This document shows, piece by piece, positions 1 through 10,120 of a stretch of 15,484 nucleotides of DNA. Position 1 is the stretch's first letter. Every line of letters starts with the position of its first letter. The notes under the pieces are model-generated. The model was not told the origin of the DNA, searched no databases, and saw only the letters and a program-made list of their open reading frames with translations. The stretch spans positions 1-15,484 of the forward strand of contig NWUY0300012296.1 in NCBI GenBank assembly GCA_004151065.3, given 5' to 3'. This DNA is from Larix sibirica. Its lineage: Eukaryota; Streptophyta; Pinopsida; Pinales; Pinaceae. The position numbers and the translations under genes were made by a program.

Positions 1-1466
1 TGGCCATGATCACTACATCATTTATATGTCATGGATCCATAGTGTATACAATTTGGTATCCATGTTCTACACAATTTGAGCATGGATTCATCCATCTTAG
101 GGAAAAGAATGTTTGACACCTTATTATTTGTTTCGGGGACTTTATCACACTTGAGGGTCCTGGGATCTTGGCCTTGTCTACTCTACATCCTACTCCACTT
201 TTTATTATAATGTATTTTGACCATCAGGTTCCCTTTTGACCTCACACTTTATGGGGAATCTGTTATAACTCAAATCGATAGTTCTCCATCTATGACAACA
301 ATTCAAAAAACAACACTCAAAGTGTCATTGTTCTCTCACAAAAAGGACACTTATGGATGGATGAGCCCATGATTTGACCTTCATTGATGGACTTGGTCAT
401 TGATAGTAAGACCTCAACACCAACTCATTCTATTTTGAGAGTTGAAACAACAAAAAGGAGCAAAATCACGTCTTGCAAACTATCATGGCACATATCGTTC
501 GCATGATGATCTTGACAAAGGCATGAAAACATAAACGATGACCCATTTTCACCTTGCACACTAATAAGCCATGAATTATTCACATGTTTCCTTTGGTCAA
601 GAAATGAATTCCCTATAATTTCATGAAAAAAATATAAAATTTTGAAATAAGGGAGTTATGGAATTTTTACAAACCAAATTCCTCAGTTGCAATTCCCTGA
701 ACCACCTAGTAACCATTTCCAACTATTTCCTTCAAACATAAAATGGAAATGAAATGGACCAACAAAGGACACCCAAGATACTAAAGTAATGCTATATTAA
801 TCACTCAACTTCATTTAGTTCATCCCCATCCATCCGTAACCCATATTACTAACCCTTATATCCCTAAATATTGAAGTTGTTTACCTTAAGTAACTTCTTC
901 CTCATACATATCCAATGGATTAGAGTGGGAGCATTAGAGTGCAAGAGAAGAGAGACCATAATCTTCAGGTTTGATAAGGTGTCGGACATTGAGAAGGTAT
1001 ATCTTGTACTTGTTTCATTGTCATCATAGATATTTGACATCTTTCCCTCCCCCTATCATGTGTCTTTTATGGTTGATGTTTGACATAAAGAATGTTGTCA
1101 TTTATATTGAGATTAATTAGATAGCTAATATTCTTCTTGTATTTCAATTCATTTACATTCTTTGCTATTGTCAGATTGGCTTGAGGAAGGTTGAATTTGT
1201 TGGTTTCACAAGTTAAAATTGGGGGATAAGGAGCGGATTTGGAAAGAGACAAAGGAGTAGCCTGGATCATCCATCAAAAAGGGTGCATACATCTTTTCTC
1301 CCTAATATCTTCTCTAGTTTAAGATTTTCTTATTAAATTTTATGTGTGGTCTTATGTGTGAATACGAGTCTAATTTTCCTGTAAATAGATTCATTGAGGT
1401 CAGTCTCACCTTAATCAGTACATTGGTGATCTTTCCTTAGTCATAGGACTAAATTTCGAACAACAC
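1..1466. other. AT-rich intergenic stretch, nothing recognised
   Basis: I see no credible coding frame, RNA gene or repeat structure in this stretch. Short open frames here (for example 1067-1270 on the minus strand, 67 codons) have low-complexity, Asn/Leu/Ile-rich translations typical of AT-rich non-coding DNA. They match no family I recognise. Confidence 0.6.
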
Positions 1467-2157
1467 CAATGTAACCTTTGTTTTCAGTATATTCATATAT
1501 TGGATATTTTGTGGAAGCTCCATCCCAGTGGTTGGAATTGATGAGATACCTCTATTTAAAGGTCAAATCAATCTTGGGGATGAACGTGAAACAATTGAGA
1601 ATTTGTGTTTAGTTCCTTACATGGTATTTTGCAGTAGGGGCAAAGGTATGTAACATAGAAACATTGATATTTCATTTTCATGTTTGGGAAAAGAGGAACA
1701 AAGAGTTTTTCCATGGCACAAAATCAAAGTTCCCTACAAGTGAAACCAGTATTAGAATAACAATACAGAGTAGTAAGCGCGTAGCTAAATAAATGACCGT
1801 GATTTTTCACACACCAATGGCATTTAGCCAGCTAGATATTAGAGAGACACAAAATAAATCTCTACCCATATATAGAGATATGTGAGTTTTCATAGATCTG
1901 GAATACAATTATTATACATGTAGAGATGGTGTAGGAAGGCAAGATTATAATTTGAAATTAATGGGCATGATTTGGTATTTTGGTTATTAATGAAGGTCAA
2001 AAGCATAATTTGCATGTATTTGAAGTGAATGGATATATGAAATACATTCATTAAAAAGAAAATTGTCAAATTGATATTTAACTCTGTTCTGAAATTGCAA
2101 CTCTATTTAGAAGACCAAGGCATACTATATTGTTTCTTGAGTGCACGTCTTTGGTAT
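1467..2157 (+). repeat. Copy 1 of a ~690 bp direct repeat
   Basis: This stretch is closely paralleled by 2690-3371 in the same orientation, about 1.2 kb downstream. Shared landmarks in order are a TATTGGATATTT block, a TTCCTTACATGGTA block, CCTACAAGTGAAACCA, GATATGTGAGTTT, GGCATGATTTGGTATTTTGG, CATTCATTAAAAAGAAAAT, and TGTTTCTTGAG near the end. The copies differ by many substitutions and small indels, so the duplication is old. Neither copy has a coding frame. Just past the end (2152-2163) is TGGTATGAGAGG, which matches 10 of 12 positions of the initiator-Met primer binding site used by many plant LTR elements. The pair could therefore be LTRs of a short non-autonomous element. A simple segmental duplication is equally possible. 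Confidence 0.7.
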
Positions 2158-2163
2158 GAGAGG
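2152..2163 (+). other. Possible primer-binding-site-like sequence
   Basis: TGGTATGAGAGG lies a few bases past a TGCA that could end repeat copy 1. It differs at two positions from the TGGTATCAGAGC sequence complementary to initiator-Met tRNA in plant LTR elements. The position is right for an LTR element, but a 12-mer with two mismatches is weak evidence. I see no convincing polypurine tract just before copy 2. Confidence 0.2.
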
Positions 2164-2689
2164 CACTCTATAACCTAGTGTGAGGGATATGTTGTCATGT
2201 ATGTACATAATAAAAAACATTAAGTTACACGTTGGCTCAGTTTCTAGACCCCAATATGGGGGATATGTTGTCACATAATGTACATAATAAAAATATAATT
2301 AAATTACAAGTCAACTCCATATAAATTAACTATATGGCGGCCCATAAAGAAAAACATCATGTCAACTCATAAAATAAAATAAGAAATTACATTTCGTCCC
2401 TATTAAAAGAGAAAATATGTATTGTTTTATGTCACTTCCTCACTCTCAAATGGCATTGAATGACCTTAGAAGTGATGTTGAAAGAAAAAAATTAGAAAAC
2501 CAATCAAGAAAATTATAGAAAATCACTATTATCAAATTATTATGATTATTTTTTCAAGTCAAGCGTCCTCCAAAAGTTGAGGTAATAATAGAACAACCCA
2601 TATACCTCAATGAAAACAAGCATGACCTTAAATTGTGGTGCAATGTTGAATATTAAACTTATGTTTTTTGTAGACCATTCAATCTAACC
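2158..2689. repeat. Spacer between direct repeats, with ~77 bp internal duplication
   Basis: This is non-coding sequence between the two ~690 bp repeat copies. Near its left end a unit starting GGGATATGTTGTCA and continuing through GTACATAATAAAAA and a TTACA block occurs twice in tandem, at about 2183-2259 and 2260-2336. No gag- or polymerase-like peptide is readable in the rest. If the flanking copies are LTRs, this would be a very short non-coding internal domain, as in TRIM elements. Confidence 0.5.
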
Positions 2690-3371
2690 TTCATTTCTAG
2701 TATATACAAATATTGGATATTTGATGGAAGCTACACCCTAGTGCTTGGAAATGACAATATACCTTTGTTGAAAGATCTTATAACTCTCAGGGACAAAGCT
2801 AAAATGGTGTAGAATTTGTTTGTATTTCCTTACATGGTAGGGAAGAGGTAGGTACCCTAACAACACTAATTTTCCATTTGTGTGTACTAGGAGAAAAGTG
2901 GAATAGAGAGTGCTTTCATGGCACTGAATCATAATTCCCCTACAAGTGAAACCAATATTAGATAACAACATAGAGTAGTAAGTGCATAGATAAGTAAATT
3001 ACCATGAATTTTCATAGACCACTGGGGGCTAGCTAACTGGAGAATATATAGACACAATATAACACAAAATTAGAAATCTCTAGCCACATATACGGATATG
3101 TGAGTTTGTATATTTGTGGATTACAATTATTGTCCATGTAGAGATAGTGAAGGAAGGCAAGGATAGAATTTGAAATTGATGGGCATGATTTGGTATTTTG
3201 GCTATTAGACAAGGTTAAAATCATAATTTGCATGTCTTCTAAGTTAATGAATATATGAAGTACATTCATTAAAAAGAAAATTTTCAAATTGATATCTAAC
3301 TATGTTTTGAAATTGCAACCCTATTTAGAAGTCCAATGCATATTGGATTGTTTCTTGAGCACACATATTAT
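2690..3371 (+). repeat. Copy 2 of the ~690 bp direct repeat
   Basis: This is the second, diverged copy of 1467-2157 in the same orientation. Homology begins at a CAATSTAACC block and fades just after TGTTTCTTGAG. The short minus-strand open frames inside it (2738-2971 and 3033-3287) arise from repeat sequence and have no recognisable protein similarity. Confidence 0.7.
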
Positions 3372-3390
3372 TTGGTAAAATTGTTGAATA

Positions 3391-3491
3391 TGGTTAAGTG
3401 GTAGCATAAATGTGGATAATGGTTAATGGTAGAAGAAATGTGGATAATGGTTAATGGTAGCGTAAATGTGGATAATGGTTAATGGTAGCAT
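3391..3491 (+). repeat. Minisatellite, 28-29 bp unit, 3.5 copies
   Basis: Units are 3391-3419 (29 bp), 3420-3447 (28 bp), 3448-3475 (28 bp) and a partial one at 3476-3491. The core is TGGTTAATGGTAG followed by a variable four-base part and AAATGTGGATAA. The units are nearly identical, so this array is younger than the surrounding repeats. Confidence 0.92.
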
Positions 3492-3665
3492 ACACTTTTG
3501 AGGTTTAAAATGATGGAGATAACATAATGTGATCTTGTGACATATGGTGGATTGCAACTCATTTGATATATTTTTTCATCTATGCATTGCAAAGGTTTAG
3601 GATAAATGGAAAAAATGTTTGCCATTTCCAAACACTTCATTGTTTGAATCAATTTTTTCAAACAA

Positions 3666-4110
3666 TTTTTTTGTTGCAATGTTCTTAGTAAAGTGCATTG
3701 ATTTCAGTGAATGTAAATTCAATATTTCACACCAAGCCTTTTGTTGCAATGCTCTTAATCACCATTGCATTCATTTCAATGATAGTTGATTCAACAAAAT
3801 TGAATACAATGATTTGAATGCAATGATATGTTCATTGATTTCAAAGTTGATATTCTTACGAAAACCAATGTAGTGTCATTTATGCAACTCATTTACAATT
3901 AGGAAAATAACTAAGGCTATATGCATAAATTTCATTGTTTGTAAAATTGGCATTGTCTCACTACACTTTTTGCTGCAATTCTTTTACTATGGTGATTTGA
4001 TTTTAGTTTCTATAAAATCAATAATTTCACTCCAAGTTTTGATGCATTGCTCCCAATATAATGCATTGATTTCAGTGTTAACTAATTTAATAAAATTGAC
4101 TATAGTGCAT
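3666..4110 (+). repeat. Degenerate ~70 bp tandem repeat region
   Basis: A motif of the form TTTTGTTGCAATG, then about 15 bases, GCATTGATTTCA, about 15 bases, TTCAATAATTTCACACCAAG recurs with a spacing near 70 bp. Clear unit starts are at about 3669, 3739, 3967 and 4037. The 228 bp between the second and third starts has weaker ATGCAAT/TTCATTG echoes, so units there have decayed. No coding potential is seen. Confidence 0.65.
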
Positions 4111-5179
4111 TTATTGTTGTGTTTTCTACATTCATTTTAGTGTTTTGTGTGTTTCAATTATTTTTAATGGTTATCCTATCCTTGTTACATGGTTTCTATT
4201 ACAATACCGGTACAATAATCCATGGTATCATGTCCTTACACAATGAAGAAATGGATGGTCTACACATCAATTGAAGAAGTAAAAATATAGATATGAGAAT
4301 GGTTAAGGTGACATAGAGAGAAGTTAGAAGATATCATTGATGAACTGAAGTAAGAGAAAACAAGAAAAAAAAAGTGAACAAAAAAATCACAATGACAAAT
4401 TCAAATGCAACAAATGGCATATGTCCAATATCAAGAAGAGAGAAAAATAATTTTTTAATGACCAAGAGCATATTGTGCAATGAGAAACCTTTCCTCTAAA
4501 AGAAGGCATGAAGATTGGTATGTTGATATAAGGCACCATGGGATCTATGTGATGAGTCAAAACTTGATGTTGATGAGAATAAAGAAAAGAAGTATGAACC
4601 CTAACAAAATGATGCTAGATTGAACACACGTAATCAGAAAAAATTAATGAATGGTAGGGATGCAGTGTTGACTATAGAAGATTGAAAATTACTTATGACT
4701 CGGACATATACTCCCTTGGATGCTTCCACAAAAGAGTCTTTCGATAAAGCCACACATTTTTTGCACCAAATGATGATGTACACAATCGTAATAAACATTA
4801 GATACCTAGATTGTCCCATTGTAGCTAATGTTTCCATAAGAGTTAGAAGCAACTATTCTATGAAAACAAATGAGGAGGACTTGGAACTTGAGTTACTTAT
4901 TGTAATTCCACATATTTTAATACTCAATGATTAAAAAATTAGCACAACTTAGTAAGGATTTCATTTACTTCAGTATATGTTGACATTAGCTAGAGTAGTT
5001 AAGATTTCCATTAAGAACATTTAAGCATGCTTACATCTGTTCAGAAAATTATTTTTATGATTTTGAGTTGTTAATGAGGATGAAAATGTGATTCATTTGA
5101 TTAAGCATAACTAGATGGGGAACGTGGTACCTAAACATCAATTTAATTTATACACAAAATATAGAACAAATGTTAGGGT
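4111..5179. other. Unassigned AT-rich stretch
   Basis: No recognisable gene. The best open frame is 4695-4934 on the plus strand (79 codons, starting Met-Thr-Arg-Thr-Tyr). It has no motif I know and an opposing open frame across the same bases, so I do not call it a gene. A purine-rich, Lys/Glu-coding region at 4240-4450 could be decayed element sequence, but I cannot assign it. Confidence 0.5.
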
Positions 5180-5640
5180 CCATTTTTCGAAGAAAGGAGG
5201 ATACATAGAGGATTCTAAACCAATGTTGGTTCACGGACAAGAACATGTTATTATTAAAGTATCAAAATCCTCTTTTAGATGCCAAGGATGAGCATATAGT
5301 GTGCACCTCTATTTGGATAAAACTCCCTAGGTAACCCTTCGAGTTATAGTTGGAGGCTAGATTTAAAACCATTGGGGACACCTTGGGAAAATACATTATG
5401 GTGGAGGATGGTGTCCTGAATACTGACTCTCATACAATGGCATATATCCTAGTTAAACTATACTTTTGGCAAGGCCTCTTCAAATCTATGTATTTGATTT
5501 TTTGGTGGTAGGTTCTACACTAAAACTTTGGACTGTCTCAACAATCCTTTCCGATGTGTCTCGTACCACTAGAATGGGCATGTTCTAGTTGTTTGTGAGT
5601 ATTCATTCTAGAAACAAGTCTACAAAATTACAAGGATGTG
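5180..5640 (+). pseudogene. Decayed LINE ORF1 (DUF4283-like region and zinc knuckle)
   Basis: In plant LINEs, ORF1 is the nucleic-acid-binding protein that coats the element RNA. The frame through 5227-5229 (W of WFTDK) and 5314-5316 (W of WIKLP) reads as a broken version of the conserved block. It has an RILNQCWF-type stretch, then IWIKLP, then TIGDTLGKYI with MAYILVKL, which match the order W.RLP...IGN.LGKY...A.I.VE of plant ORF1 proteins. About 90 bases further on, in another frame, LDCLNNPFRC is followed by a stop and NGHV. This corresponds to the zinc knuckle with its second Cys changed to Tyr. Several stops and at least one frameshift separate these blocks, so no protein is made. Upstream of 5180 I cannot follow the N-terminus. 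Confidence 0.75.
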
Positions 5641-6419
5641 GAGGTCAAGTGAAAATATTCAGACACAAACTGGTTCACGAGTCACCACTAAAAGGATATG
5701 TGAGAAATGGGTGCATGAACCATTAAGAATATTATTGGTACTTTTGAGGATTCTATGAAGGGTGGTGCTATGAATGATATTTTGGTCAAAGATTTGTCTA
5801 TACCTTTAATATCCAAGCACTGACTTCTAGAGTATCGGTGGAATAATCCAGGGAGGTCTTTGGTGATGTGAATATAATATCATTGGACCAGCTAGAACGA
5901 CTAGAGGCTATGTGGTGAGTTGATGATAGAGCATACCTTTCTTCAGGTAAGTTTTTTTAGGCTTATATTCTCATTCCATTACTTGAAAACTCATCTCCCA
6001 TCCCTATTGTTACTAGCCCTTCCAAATATTCTAGAATTCATAAGCCTACCCCCTGGGGGATCTGACTGTTTGTATTGGGGAGGGGGGGTGGTTGAAAGTG
6101 GGTCCATTATTGGTTTATCGAATGATTTGGATGAAAACATCTACTCCCCTCACCCACACCCCTCTAATTATAGTGTTCGTTTATTCTCTTTTCATGGGTG
6201 TGTAACCTATATGCTGATACCTCGACCTTAGCATCCATAAAATGGGGTATCAAGGTGTTTGGGTTATGATTTGTTGAAGGAAGTTGGTATACCCAAGGTC
6301 GGAAATAAATATACCACTAAGCATGCACAAGAAAAGGTGGCTAGGGAGGCTAGTTAAGGGAGGTAGAACTTGATATCTAATGTCCTTAAAGAAGGTGTAT
6401 CCCCTCCCTCGGTTCCTTG
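5641..6419 (+). other. Linker of the decayed LINE, between ORF1 knuckle and ORF2
   Basis: By position this is the C-terminal part of ORF1 plus the inter-ORF region of the old LINE. Fragments such as a Gln/Thr/Ser-rich stretch near 5640-5700 would fit a low-complexity ORF1 tail, but no conserved motif is readable. The open frame 5920-6231 on the plus strand (103 codons) lies here. Its translation is low-complexity in the middle (Gly/Val run over a G-rich tract) and matches nothing I know. Confidence 0.45.
6049..6091 (+). repeat. C/G-run palindrome and G-rich tract
   Basis: CCCCCTGGGGG at 6049-6059 is a 5+1+5 palindrome. It is followed at 6077-6091 by GGGG, A, a run of seven G, T, GG. The two runs together could fold, and they stand out against the AT-rich surroundings. 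No function is implied. Confidence 0.5.
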
Positions 6420-7250
6420 ATGAAGATTATGTTGATCAATGTTTAAGGCCTCGGAGGGTAGGAAAAAAAATTATCCCTCAAATGTTTAGTTGAATTGGAG
6501 AGACTGAACATGGTTTTGATCCAATATTCGATGGGAAAAGGTGATTCTCTGGTTATGGACCTTAGAACATGATTTGGGGGGTGGGATTTTATTGCATTAG
6601 ACTTTGTCGGGCACTCAGGGGGTGTTATTTCTAGTTTCAATAGCAATCTCTCTCTAATCAATTGTTTTGCAATGTGCTATGGTGTATGCACAGTGATTCA
6701 TAGTAAGAGTTTGGATAACACTTTCTCAATTGTCAATTTGTATGGGGCATATGATGGTAAGCTTGAATTATGGGATCAATTATTCGAATTATGGGAATAA
6801 TTATTCTATGTTTAGTGCCTTAAGGTGTATAAATTAATTATTAGAGGGGATACAAATTTGGTAGTGATCCATGAGGAGATTTAGGGATCCACTTATAAGG
6901 AGGATCATCGTGCACATTTTTCCCTTGATATATTTGAGTCAACAAGTTGGGTTGACAAGGAACTTCTCAATCTTTGGCTGAGTTGGCGTAATAATTGGGT
7001 AGGCGTTGAGGGGTGGCAAAATGATTTGATCAATTTATTTTGTATGAGCATGTCCTCTAGTATGTGGAAAGGACTAGATCATGAGTTGGAGAAGTGCATT
7101 TTTCTAATCATTTTTCCATATTCCTTGAGTTAGAAGTTGATGGAAAAAATCTAGGAGAACCCTTTAAATGCAATCCTTCATGGTTGGCCAATAAATAATT
7201 ACAATAAATCATCAAGTAAAATTGGAGTCATTTTGACAATACTTTGGGTG
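6420..7250 (+). pseudogene. Decayed LINE ORF2, endonuclease domain only
   Basis: ORF2 of a LINE normally starts with an apurinic-type endonuclease that nicks target DNA, followed by reverse transcriptase. Here the frame opens at the ATG at 6420 (MKIMLINV, then GLGG) as in plant ORF2 starts. It continues in one frame with ERLNMVLIQ, SGGVISSFNS, FSIVNLYGAYDGKLELWDQL and LIIRGDTNLV. The last corresponds to the catalytic GGDFN block with changed residues. After about 6960 the match moves to other frames: GVAK-stop-FDQFILYEHVL, then SNHFSIFLELEVDG, which is the SDH block with Asp changed to Asn, then GEPFKCNPSWL. Many stops and at least two frameshifts are present. No reverse transcriptase follows, so the copy ends at about 7250. 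Confidence 0.82.
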
Positions 7251-8233
7251 AATGTGCACAATTTTAATTTGGTAATTCTCTGAAAATACTAAATGAAAAG
7301 TGTTGACGCTAGTTTTGTCTTGAAGGGTTGGGAAAGGTTAGATCCCTGAAAGTAATGGAGAAGGTCCTAGGTTTCCGAGTCATATGACCAAAGGGAATAT
7401 TTGGTGCGATCCCTGCAAGTTTGTTCGTAGGCCTGGAAATGGAGAACATTGAAAACCTTAAGTTAACTTTGCAAATGTGGAAAATATGTGAAAGGTCGCT
7501 CAAAGTAAGATGTGGATAAAGATGGATGGAGCAGATCCATGCTAGCCGAGATCAACGGCTATAGGCAAGTTTGCAAGGGCAAGGTGCATGGTGGAATATG
7601 GGAGAAGGATGGTTAACCCGCAAGCAAATCGACGGTCAGATCGGTGGACAAATCCAAATTGATGGCTATTAGTTGTTTCACTGATGGAACGTGCGCGGGG
7701 AATTGACATTTTCGGATTTGCAAACTTTTGGTAGCCCCAGCATATGGCAACAGTGTAGATCCATCGAGGATGAGATCTGCGGCTAGGATTGAGTTTGCAA
7801 TTTGAACATGCATAGGGTATAAACGTTTCCAAATCTGCGAACATGGAAGGAGCCACACCTTTTGACGGCCAGGATGTGGGCGAGATCCAGATCGATGGTT
7901 GACAAGGTTTTCCTAGATCTAAGGTGCAAGATAGGTAGCATAAGGAAGGATCGAAAGCCGTGAAGGATTGTAGAGTTAACGGGGTGAAGGAGATCTACGG
8001 TTCAATTTTAATCACGCAGATGGAGGGCTCGGAGAACTTCTTCACTATGATAAGTGCAAGGAGGATAAGGGAAAGGGAAATAATATAAAATATAGCTGCA
8101 TGGGGACCTGAGTATCATTTGACATGTGCATCAGAAAGCGACAAAAGAGTGTGCAGAAGCCAACAACTCAGCCATTTCTCAGCCCAGCTGTAGATAACTA
8201 GGTAGGCCTTTTGTCCCATATAAAGCTATTTAA
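7251..8233 (+). other. Leader-like region upstream of the long broken frame
   Basis: No conserved coding frame is visible; minus-strand open frames at 7542-7856 and 7613-7858 overlap each other and look incidental. From about 7300 the sequence becomes richer in G and less AT-biased. It carries ten GATC sites in 462 bases (7534-7995), several joined to CGG, as in GATCAACGG, GATCTGCGG and GATCTACGG. A TATA-like TATAAAA lies at 8084-8090. The stretch ends at the start of the next frame and may be its promoter and 5' untranslated region, or an LTR plus leader of an element. I found no primer binding site to settle this. Confidence 0.4.
8084..8090 (+). promoter_or_regulatory. TATA-like box upstream of the 8234 frame
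   Basis: TATAAAA sits about 145 bases upstream of the first ATG of the long frame, within a local AT-rich patch between GC-richer stretches. A second weaker candidate (CATATAAAG, 8217-8225) is only about 10 bases from the ATG and would be too close for a leader. Support is by sequence and position only. Confidence 0.25.
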
Positions 8234-10120
8234 ATGGGTGAGTTGAGTGAAATAGAACCCCCAGTTTTGGACTACCAAAGGATAGGTGATTTGTTTGAGG
8301 ATAAGGAAGCCGAGTTTTATGACACAGTTCTGACAAACAACTCCATTGAGATAGTCGAAGAAAGGTTGGAGCTCATTAGGAAGGGAAATGTAGATGTACA
8401 TAAGGTTTATCATACCTTTTTCAACTTGTTTGCAATTGACCAAACCCCAAGTTTCCCCGAGTTTGTCTACTGGTGTGCCACCCATTACTCCTACTCTGAG
8501 AGGGTGATTATGGACGCATCCGACTCTAAAATCCCGTGCCCAGTTAGTCCCATCATTGTTATAAAGGCCCTATCAATCCCAACCGAATTCTACCAAAAAG
8601 CTAGAGAATGCAAAGAGGAAGCCCTAATTCAGTATTTCAGGTAATCCCCAGACAAGATTAAGCAAAATTTCTTCCATGCTAGCCTCCAACCTAATGCCTC
8701 CTTCCAAAACCAGCCTTTCCCTCGTGAAGCCAGTTTATTCACTGAAGAGTTCAAATGTGTCATCACCATGTTAGCCCAGTTCCTAGGATTAGATACAGAC
8801 TAGTATATCACTGAGCCTTTAATAAGCTTGCTTTTTGTCATGAGCACATGTCCTCTTGAGCCTGGAGAGCCCAGTTAGTCTAGCCAGTGTGATTATCTTA
8901 GGTTTGATGAGGCCCTAGCTAAGAAGATCCACTCTCAACTAGTGGATTTCCCCAAAATTAGAAGCTTCAAATTCTAGTCTTACCTGTTGAGAATGTTCCT
9001 GTCCTTTAATGAAGAAAACTTGCAGATGCCTGAGTTGATGCTCACTCGGGAGATACTCACAGACTAAACTAAGTTCATGAACAAAATCATAGCTGAAATC
9101 CACAAGGTTATCTTCCAAAGGAAACTGCCCAAGGTATTAACAGAAATGAAAGAGTTGCTGCGGCCTTCTCCAGAGAAGAGGATTGGGGACTGGTTCCTAT
9201 CAGAGCATAGCACAACAATTAGATTTTATGGGTTTTCCCATACACACTATGTGCTGCCAGCTTTTCTAACCCCTAGACTATTTACATTGGAGTTCATCAG
9301 GAAAAAGATGAGAGTGGAAATTGAACATTTCTTGGATGACAAGAAGGATTCAGATATCACCTTTCCATGAGCTGTAAACCCATTCATTGTTAAAAACAAG
9401 ACTTCCCTTTCAACTATTGAAGATATTGTGAGAGATATGGGATTCAGATCAAAGGAAGCCATCAATTATGACCCCCACCACATCATCTCAGACAGGAGAA
9501 AAGAAAGTAACCGAAAATATTTTATACATTTCAAAATTGCAGGGTTGGCTGAAACTGCTAATTTGCTAGAATATCCTAGCAAAAGCCAGATGTAGATAGA
9601 TACACCTGATGAATCCACTTCCCTGGTGCCACATGCCACATTACCACAGATTGGCTCCTCTAGCTTAGCCCTAGCAGTTGAAGCAATTTTACCCTTTTCC
9701 AGTAGCTCTAGGGAAACCATTAGGTTGGAAAAGATTGATGTCATGGATATAGATGATGACACAGAAAGAGCTCTCAAAAGGCAGAAAGTGGAAGAACCTG
9801 AGCAGCAGTTGGTGCCAGTGACAATAGGTCAAGCTAAGAAGAAATAGGTGAAGATTAAGCTTCTTGCTTTCGAGGTCAAAGAATATGTATTCAACCAAAC
9901 ATCCACTGAACCTACTGCACCAAGCAAGAGCAGAGATGAACTAGTGGAGGAGTATAAAGGAAGCACATAAGTAGCCTCAAAGGATTCTAAGTTGTATGAA
10001 GAGGTGAGGCAGATTTCCAATAAGGAGATGTCTTTGGTGACCAGCAGGAGCCATGCCCAGAACACCTTGAACTTGGCCTTGGATACCCAAAACAAATCCA
10101 CTGAGCTTAGGGTGAACTTN
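8234..10120 (+). pseudogene. Long 629-codon frame broken by nine stops; unknown, likely element-borne protein
   Basis: One reading frame can be followed from the ATG at 8234, which directly follows an in-frame TAA, to the ambiguous base at 10120 without any frameshift. Stops are TAA 8642, TAG 8801, TAG 8876, TAG 8975, TAA 9065, TGA 9368, TAG 9593, TAG 9845 and TAA 9968. Between them the translation is protein-like and soluble, with no signal peptide or membrane segment. The N-terminus is acidic and Glu/Asp-rich (MGELSEIEPPV). The middle is mixed helical with SPEKRIGDWF and HYVLPAFLTPRLF around residues 310-350. A Ser-rich stretch leads to DIDDDTERALKRQKVEE and KKK near residues 500-537, resembling a nuclear targeting signal. 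I do not recognise the family. The layout recalls unnamed plant transposon-associated proteins, but I cannot name a domain. Peptides spanning all nine stops read naturally if Gln (or Arg for TGA) is assumed. It is probably a dead copy of a repetitive family. Confidence 0.75.
10120..10120. other. Ambiguous base (n) at the frame/palindrome junction
   Basis: A single unresolved base falls where the long frame ends and the CGATAT-rich palindromic stretch begins. It may be an ordinary consensus ambiguity or mark an assembly join, so continuity across it should be treated with caution. Confidence 0.9.

Noticed and set aside
4695-4934. 79-codon plus-strand frame
   Set aside because: No motif recognised, an opposing open frame covers the same bases (4634-4852), and the surroundings are non-coding.
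9247-10101. Minus-strand frames at 9247-9465, 9466-9777, 9689-9898 and 9829-10101
   Set aside because: They are shadows of the long plus-strand frame, which carries the protein-like composition.
8234-10120. A functional gene using a genetic code where TAA/TAG encode Gln (ciliate-like)
   Set aside because: Normal CAA and CAG codons are common in the same frame, one stop is TGA, and the neighbours are plant-type LINE, hAT and receptor-kinase remnants. A dead, deaminated copy explains it more simply.
8234-10120. Stops repaired by U-to-C RNA editing, as in organelles of ferns and hornworts
   Set aside because: The stop types fit, but that editing acts on organelle transcripts and this window is nuclear by its transposon content.
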